This document shows positions 59,837 through 64,000 of a stretch of DNA of 64,000 nucleotides, in pieces (position 1 is the stretch's first letter; each line of letters begins with the position of its first letter). The DNA comes from Sporomusa sphaeroides DSM 2875 (GTDB taxonomy: Bacteria; Bacillota; Negativicutes; Sporomusales; Sporomusaceae): assembly GCF_001941975.2 (NCBI RefSeq), contig NZ_CP146991.1, positions 4,705,501 to 4,769,500 on the forward strand. Direction: 5' to 3'. The notes beneath the pieces are model-generated. The model saw nothing but the letters and a program-made list of their open reading frames with translations, was not told the origin of the DNA and did no database searches. The translations under genes and the position numbers were made by a program.

Positions 59837-60451
59837 ATGATGGAAGATATTACGTTAAATATTCAATTGATTAGTACAATAATCGCTACTTATGGTGCTT
59901 ATAAAATTGCTAAGTTAAAGTTACAACCGGAAATTAAAATTCCAGTATATAGAGAGCAACTTAAAAATGTTTACTTGCCGATGTTTAAATTGTTAGAAAA
60001 GGATTTTTATAAAAAAATAGATAAAGAAACGACTCTTTTTTATATAAATGAACTAGAAAAAATAATTGACGCTAATTATGAATTGGTTGATCCAGACATT
60101 ATTTATTATGTTAAAACATTAAAAGAATATTCTTCATTAGAAACCAAAACAGACGAAATTCGACATGAAATATTTAATGATTTAAGTTTTAAAATATCGA
60201 CTACTTTTGACTCTTTACGAGAGCAATTAGGAATGCCAACAAGAAGTTTTACTTATAAATACCGCAATTATCAACTCGCTCCCGCTATTCAAGAAACTTG
60301 CGCTATTATAGAGAAGATTTTTTTCTTTATCTTCTTGTTGCTCATGTTAATATTTATGATTTATATGACTATTTACGCATTGACAGAAATTTTCTCCTTT
60401 GCTCGAAATATTTGGCTGTCTATTTCTGCTTTTTTCGCATCATGGTTTTAA
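59837..60451 (+). CDS. AT-rich membrane-anchored hypothetical protein
   Basis: A 204-residue protein in noticeably AT-rich sequence, opposite in strand to its neighbours. A short N-terminal hydrophobic segment (ISTIIATYGAYKIA) is followed by about 120 charged helical residues and a C-terminal pair of membrane helices (IFFFIFLLLMLIFMIYMTIY). GGAAGG precedes ATG 59837. The position in a prophage and base composition suggest a late acquired cargo gene, for example for superinfection exclusion; that is inference. Not recognised. Confidence 0.55.
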   Translation: MMEDITLNIQLISTIIATYGAYKIAKLKLQPEIKIPVYREQLKNVYLPMFKLLEKDFYKKIDKETTLFYINELEKIIDANYELVDPDIIYYVKTLKEYSSLETKTDEIRHEIFNDLSFKISTTFDSLREQLGMPTRSFTYKYRNYQLAPAIQETCAIIEKIFFFIFLLLMLIFMIYMTIYALTEIFSFARNIWLSISAFFASWF

Positions 60452-60613
60452 CCAAAATCTCAAAACATAATCTACCAATGGGTAAAGGACAATGTAGCTA
60501 ACAATAAAAGTTAAAATTTTGCCCACTATACCACCGCCACCAATAAAACAACGCTAAGCAGAATGCCGCCTGGCATTTGGTTAAACTAAACATAATTTCT
60601 CACCCTTCCCAAT

Positions 60614-60637
60614 AAGCGCCGCCTCCACGGCGCTATT
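60614..60637 (+). terminator. Terminator after the AT-rich gene
   Basis: GCGCCG/CGGCGC with a six-base loop then TATTTTTATTT. The rest of 60452-60747 has a GGAGGTG-ATG with an 11-codon frame at 60708, too short to call. Confidence 0.65.
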
Positions 60638-60747
60638 TTTATTTAATTATTTTAAAGAAACTTTTGGTTTTTGCCGAACTCTCACCTCAGAAGGGAGGTG
60701 ATTAACTATGTGGATGACTATATTCCGGAACCCCGTAGACTGACAGA

Positions 60748-60900
60748 TCACCCCCGCATACACCCCTCACTCTTTATCCGTACAAAAAAAAGCCAAAATA
60801 GATAGTGCTTTTTAAAGAAAATATTAGCCAGCACTAACAAGGTCAAACCAACAGCAATTAACACAGATATAACCAAAACTAAAATAAGTATAATAAACAA
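60748..60900 (-). CDS. Possible holin-like membrane peptide
   Basis: A 50-residue frame from TTG 60900: MFIILILVLVISVLIAVG... a long hydrophobic helix followed by a basic part with Lys/Arg. It lies just downstream of the endolysin gene, where phages keep lysis helpers. There is no convincing ribosome binding site; a six-codon ATG frame overlaps just upstream. Low confidence. Confidence 0.3.
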   Translation of the reverse strand: MFIILILVLVISVLIAVGLTLLVLANIFFKKHYLFWLFFVRIKSEGCMRG

Positions 60901-60956
60901 ACTTTATGCTGGGGCACTCATTGATTAGCCTTCCTTATGCCGTCCACTGGCTATTT

Positions 60957-61535
60957 TTATTTGCTGAGCCAATCAGTCACACCTCTGGCAATCGCTCTGG
61001 CCATTTCATCCTGCCATGTCGGGTCTGCCAGTAATGCAGCTTCCTCCGGATTGCTGATAAAAGCCATCTCTACAAGCACTGCCGGCGCATTAGTGTACCT
61101 AAGCACATAAAAATTTTCCTCTTTATCGACATCCCCGTCAGACCAGTCGACGCGAATTTGCAATTCTGGAAAGGTAGCTGCCACCTGATTAGTAATACAA
61201 GTTGCGATCCGATCGGCGCCAGTATTTCCCTTGGTGGTATAGATTTCAAATCCTTTCGCTGCTGGATTGGTCGCAGAATTACAATGTAGGCTGACAAACA
61301 GGTCAGCGCCCCAGTAGTTTGCAACATCACACCGGTACTGTAGACTGTCAGTCTCCTGCTGTTCCTTCTCGGTCCTGGTTAACCTGACTAAGCACCCTGC
61401 TGTATCCAAATAATGTGCCACAAGCTTGGATACCGCTAAATTTACATCCGCTTCCTGCAAACCGGTTATGGGGTTGCATGCCCCTGGGTCAGTTCTCCCG
61501 CCGGCGTGGCCGGGGTCGATTACGCTTTTAGCCAT
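60957..61535 (-). CDS. N-acetylmuramoyl-L-alanine amidase (Amidase_3), endolysin
   Basis: A 192-residue cytoplasmic-start amidase without signal peptide. Zinc ligands: His in VIDPGHAGG, Glu in LQEADVNLAV, His in FVSLHCNSA, and the catalytic Glu in VEMAFISNPEE. The whole protein is one Amidase_3 domain. It cuts the peptide stem from muramic acid; lack of a signal and prophage context indicate a phage endolysin exported by a holin. GGAGGAG precedes the ATG. Confidence 0.9.
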   Translation of the reverse strand: MAKSVIDPGHAGGRTDPGACNPITGLQEADVNLAVSKLVAHYLDTAGCLVRLTRTEKEQQETDSLQYRCDVANYWGADLFVSLHCNSATNPAAKGFEIYTTKGNTGADRIATCITNQVAATFPELQIRVDWSDGDVDKEENFYVLRYTNAPAVLVEMAFISNPEEAALLADPTWQDEMARAIARGVTDWLSK

Positions 61536-61550
61536 AATGTACTCTCCTCC

Positions 61551-61944
61551 CTAAATAATCTTGAGTTTTCTTTCCAATACTCCCGTTTTCACAGGATTAC
61601 GCAAGGTTAAACAGAGCGTATGCAGGCACGGAGAGCGTCGAACGCCTAATCCAGCGGGAAAGAGGCACAGCAAAGCCAGCATCAAGTGTTTTTTGATGAC
61701 AGGCCAAACGGTAAACCACATTTCCCGCAGCAGCAAACCTCCCATGTCTAACAGGGTCGTTGCCCTCAATTCCTTCGTTCTGCTTGCCTGCAAGGTGGTG
61801 TCAGTCGTGCTCGTATGCCGAGTCGTTGCTCTGATGGAGAATTTTGATGACCAACTACCGGCTCTGTTTTTGTTTTGCAAAATACTGATGGACGGAAGCC
61901 CGGTGCATCCCCGCGACGCTTCAGGGAGCAGCTTCCTGTAACGG
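61551..61944 (-). other. Non-coding 3' region of IS110 element 1
   Basis: A 394-base stretch after the transposase stop. Open frames exist on both strands but none has a start signal or a motif I know. Its length suggests it is part of the element. It ends just before the endolysin ribosome binding site. Confidence 0.5.
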
Positions 61945-63234
61945 TTACGCCGCTTGCTGCGGCTGGTTCCTATGAATATCCGCAAGCAGTCTCACGGGGT
62001 CGTAAGCGCAGCCTTTTGTCGAGACCGCGTAAAACACTCGGATGAGCTTACAACTCATAGCAATAATGGATTGTTTTTTCTTCAACGGGTTCTTTTCCCT
62101 GGTTGTATAGTATTGATGCAGTTGCCGGAACTCTGGGCTGCCATGCCATCCAACCAGCATAATGGCGGCCCGGAACAAAACCGTTCGCAACCGGGAGCGT
62201 CCCCGTCTGCTGATGCCTGTTTGTCCCTTGAATTTGCCGGAACTGTTCTGCGTGATGGCAAGACCGGCCAGCTTTTGAATCTGCCTTGGCGAATCGAACC
62301 GTCGGACGGCGCCGACCTCTGCGAAGAACCCGGCCACGGTCACGAGGCCAATACCGGGGATTTTCATCAACTCGGCTACCGCAGGTATTTGTTCGCACAA
62401 TGCCTCTATCATGGACATGATTTCCGCAAGCTGCTGGGCCTTGGCGTCGTAATCTTCCAGTAGTAGCTTCAATTCTGTTCGGGCTGCTCCCATGCCGTCC
62501 CTGCATCCGATGCTCTTTTTAGCCGCCGCATACAGGTTCTGGGCACGCTTCTTTCCCACCGCCCGCAGTTTCATGCGTCGCCAGATGGTGTTGATACCGT
62601 CCGGCCCTAAAGCAGCCAGGTCGGCGGGAAAGGGGGCTTCATGCAGGATCGCCATACTACCAGTTTGGCTGAAATTTACAAAGACACTTCGATATTCGGG
62701 AAAATAAATTTTCAGCCACCGCTGGATTTGATTCTTCGCTATCACCATCTCCCTGATAATACGCTCACGGACATTCATCGCTATCCGTAGGTCGGCGTAT
62801 ACGCCCTCTGGGATATATGGCTCGCAGTAGCGCCCCTCCAGTACCAATTTGGCAATGACCTTCGGGTCTTTCAGGTCGCTCTTGCTCGGGTGGTTGTCAT
62901 CCAATTCCTTGCTTTTCTTTACATGGTGCGGATTTACCAAAACCAACTTGATGTCGCTGTCTTTTAGATATTCCGCCAGCGTGAACCAGTAGTGGCCCGT
63001 TGGCTCTGCCCCGATGACAACCTGATCCTTGCTGTTTTTCGCCGCTACATCCCATATCCATGAGGTCAGGAGCACAAAGCCCTCCGCATCGTTTTCAAAA
63101 TGGAATGCTTTGGTCAGTTCAATCCCGCGCCAGTCGAACGCTCGTGCCCAATGGCTCTCGCTGGCGATATCCACACCGACCACCATTGTGCTTTCTGTCA
63201 ATTGACGAATTTTTTCGTTCTGTGTTACACTCAT
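61945..63234 (-). CDS. IS110-family DEDD transposase
   Basis: A 429-residue transposase. The N-terminal RuvC-like DEDD domain shows Asp in VVGVDIASESH, Glu in VVIGAEPTGHYW, and the pair in SDLKDPKVIAKL; the C-terminal Transposase_20 part holds the IPGIGLVTVAGF helix-hairpin-helix and the Ser-rich LAGLAITQNSSG segment with the nucleophilic Ser. The ATG at 63234 follows AAGGGAG. Intact. IS110 enzymes act with an RNA that bridges donor and target. Confidence 0.92.
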   Translation of the reverse strand: MSVTQNEKIRQLTESTMVVGVDIASESHWARAFDWRGIELTKAFHFENDAEGFVLLTSWIWDVAAKNSKDQVVIGAEPTGHYWFTLAEYLKDSDIKLVLVNPHHVKKSKELDDNHPSKSDLKDPKVIAKLVLEGRYCEPYIPEGVYADLRIAMNVRERIIREMVIAKNQIQRWLKIYFPEYRSVFVNFSQTGSMAILHEAPFPADLAALGPDGINTIWRRMKLRAVGKKRAQNLYAAAKKSIGCRDGMGAARTELKLLLEDYDAKAQQLAEIMSMIEALCEQIPAVAELMKIPGIGLVTVAGFFAEVGAVRRFDSPRQIQKLAGLAITQNSSGKFKGQTGISRRGRSRLRTVLFRAAIMLVGWHGSPEFRQLHQYYTTREKNPLKKKQSIIAMSCKLIRVFYAVSTKGCAYDPVRLLADIHRNQPQQAA

Positions 63235-63237
63235 TTT

Positions 63238-63348
63238 GGATACTCCCTTCAATGCTATGCTCGTTTTTTAATTAGGGCATTCGGCAACTCTGTTGCTGTT
63301 TGACCCTGCTTGGGGCTTGACCCCTTTGAGCTAATTGTAGGGAGTATC
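63238..63348 (-). ncRNA. Candidate bridge RNA or structured leader of IS110 element 1
   Basis: Immediately 5' of the transposase start, GATACTCCC at one end pairs with GGGAGTATC at the other (92 bases apart), with a nested AATTAG/CTAATT pair and internal hairpins GGGGTCAAGCCCC and GCAAC/GTTGC. This nested fold of about 110 nt in the 5' non-coding end is where bridge RNAs of IS110-group elements lie. The identification is by position and fold only. Confidence 0.4.
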
Positions 63349-63379
63349 TTCTTTTTGTTCAATCGCCGTTTTTAACCGT

Positions 63380-63737
63380 TTACAGGAATGCTCGTATAAT
63401 AAGTTTTGCGAGGGGATTTTTATGCCCCCGCAGATAGTAACAAGCCAACCGGCCTGCCCATACCCATGATAAAATTGACCTTGTGTCAATCAGGTTAAAG
63501 TTCTTCATTCTCCTGTTGAGCCGAAAGGCTGCTTCAAAAAAAGTCTGTTCCCCTGAACCGGAAGTTAGCTTCAAACCGCCGGCTGTTTGCCAGGCAACAG
63601 GCAGCCCGTTTTGCAGTACGGGTTCGCAACGGCCTGTTCCCGGCTGGATTCTAATACGCGAGGGTGTGGATGCTCCGGTATCATGGGTATTGCCAAGCCG
63701 GTTGACTCAAAATTCATCCAGGAAAGAAGGTGAAACT
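63380..63737 (+). other. Structured 5' non-coding region of IS110 element 2
   Basis: About 350 bases with no gene but several hairpins: GTTTGCC/GGCAAAC-like at 63586-63600, CCCGTTTTGC...ACGGG at 63607-63627, and C/G-rich pairs around 63628-63660. It precedes the second IS110 transposase and could encode its bridge RNA. Element border unknown. Confidence 0.4.
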
Positions 63738-64000
63738 GTGAATCCATTATTCGTTGGCATTGATGTAGGCAGCCGTAATAACGCAGTATACATCATGTTG
63801 CCAGACGGCTCCAAACATAGTTCCTTTTCGGTCCAAAACAACCTCGGCGGGGCGCAGACTCTCTCCAAGCGAGTGGTAGCCGCATTGACGGAGAAGAACC
63901 TGTCCGCCGCCGTGATTGGCATGGAAGCCACTTCGGTTTACGGCAATAATCTGCTGTATTTCCTGCGGGAAGACGGCGCTCTGGGGCGGTTCGAACGCAA
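63738..64000 (+). CDS. IS110-family transposase, element 2 (N-terminal part)
   Basis: The window end cuts this gene after about 87 residues. The first Asp lies in LFVGIDVGSRNN and the Glu in AAVIGMEATSVYG, as in DEDD transposases. It is clearly different from element 1 in sequence. The GTG at 63738 follows GAAGGTG. It runs opposite to element 1, so their 5' ends face each other. Confidence 0.85.
   Translation, partial: MNPLFVGIDVGSRNNAVYIMLPDGSKHSSFSVQNNLGGAQTLSKRVVAALTEKNLSAAVIGMEATSVYGNNLLYFLREDGALGRFER

Larger units (their letters stand above)
61551..63360 (-). mobile_element. IS110-family element 1
   Basis: A single DEDD transposase gene with non-coding flanks of about 390 bases on its 3' side and 110-160 bases on its 5' side. 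No terminal inverted repeats are obvious, normal for IS110. The borders are approximate. Confidence 0.7.

Noticed and set aside
61551-61985. 144-codon and 126-codon frames downstream of the IS110 transposase
   Set aside because: They overlap on opposite strands, lack start signals and carry no known motif; best seen as non-coding element DNA.

Overview
The window reads as a chromosome segment from a diderm, spore-forming Firmicute, most likely a Negativicutes of the Sporomusaceae type (Sporomusa/Pelosinus-like). The evidence is the combination of a cotJA-cotJB-cotJC spore operon with true outer-membrane proteins (an AIDA-type autotransporter with its own heptosyltransferase, and a small outer-membrane beta-barrel), AGGAGG ribosome binding sites, frequent GTG/TTG starts, a stand-alone metF, and an H-NOX chemoreceptor of the kind known from obligate anaerobes. 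Genus is inference.

Layout. 1-9150 holds ordinary housekeeping and accessory genes: the start of a PepT-like peptidase, an UPF0180-like protein, dinB, a secreted protein, a Mrr-fold protein, yhaM, a beta-barrel, three tiny genes, metF and ftsH. 9350-19400 is a visibly AT-richer block on the minus strand: a large SARP/BTAD-ATPase-TPR regulator, a terminator, then methyltransferase, isochorismatase-family hydrolase, zinc dehydrogenase, DhnA-type aldolase, TrpD-like and TrpF enzymes, a purine-type phosphoribosyltransferase and a 2-hydroxyacid dehydrogenase. No other trp gene is present, so this looks like an undescribed biosynthetic cluster and is my main candidate for a new system. 19700-26000 holds an ABC ATPase with an unusual 788-residue permease-like partner, an M48 peptidase and an L,D-transpeptidase. 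27000-36200 is an adhesin locus: a MalT/BTAD regulator divergent from a membrane protein, a heptosyltransferase and the autotransporter. 36300-40100 holds cotJABC, a decayed duplicate of the cotJC 3' end, and an IS1182-type element. 40200-49800 holds pspC-like, ftsW, a beta-propeller gene with an apparent start-proximal frameshift, DUF2935, trmB, an AcoR-like regulator without its GAFTGA loop, an H-NOX chemoreceptor and a siroheme-protein gene pair.

49800-54700 is a run of very small genes, a ClbS/DfsB-like gene behind a 38-bp palindrome, a gene with two LexA-type boxes, and tRNA-fMet. 54700-61550 is a decayed prophage module (fibronectin-III protein, broken sigma factor, Tad2/DUF2829-like protein, small membrane proteins, endolysin) interrupted by an IS3-family element and bordered by two IS110-family elements, the second cut by the window end.

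Across the window I also see a three-copy element, transcribed on the minus strand, that looks like a small RNA gene: a conserved promoter-like block with TATAAT, a short body with an anti-Shine-Dalgarno stretch, and a strong terminator. Terminators, repeats and start choices are from reading the sequence by eye; family names are from motif recognition without database searches.
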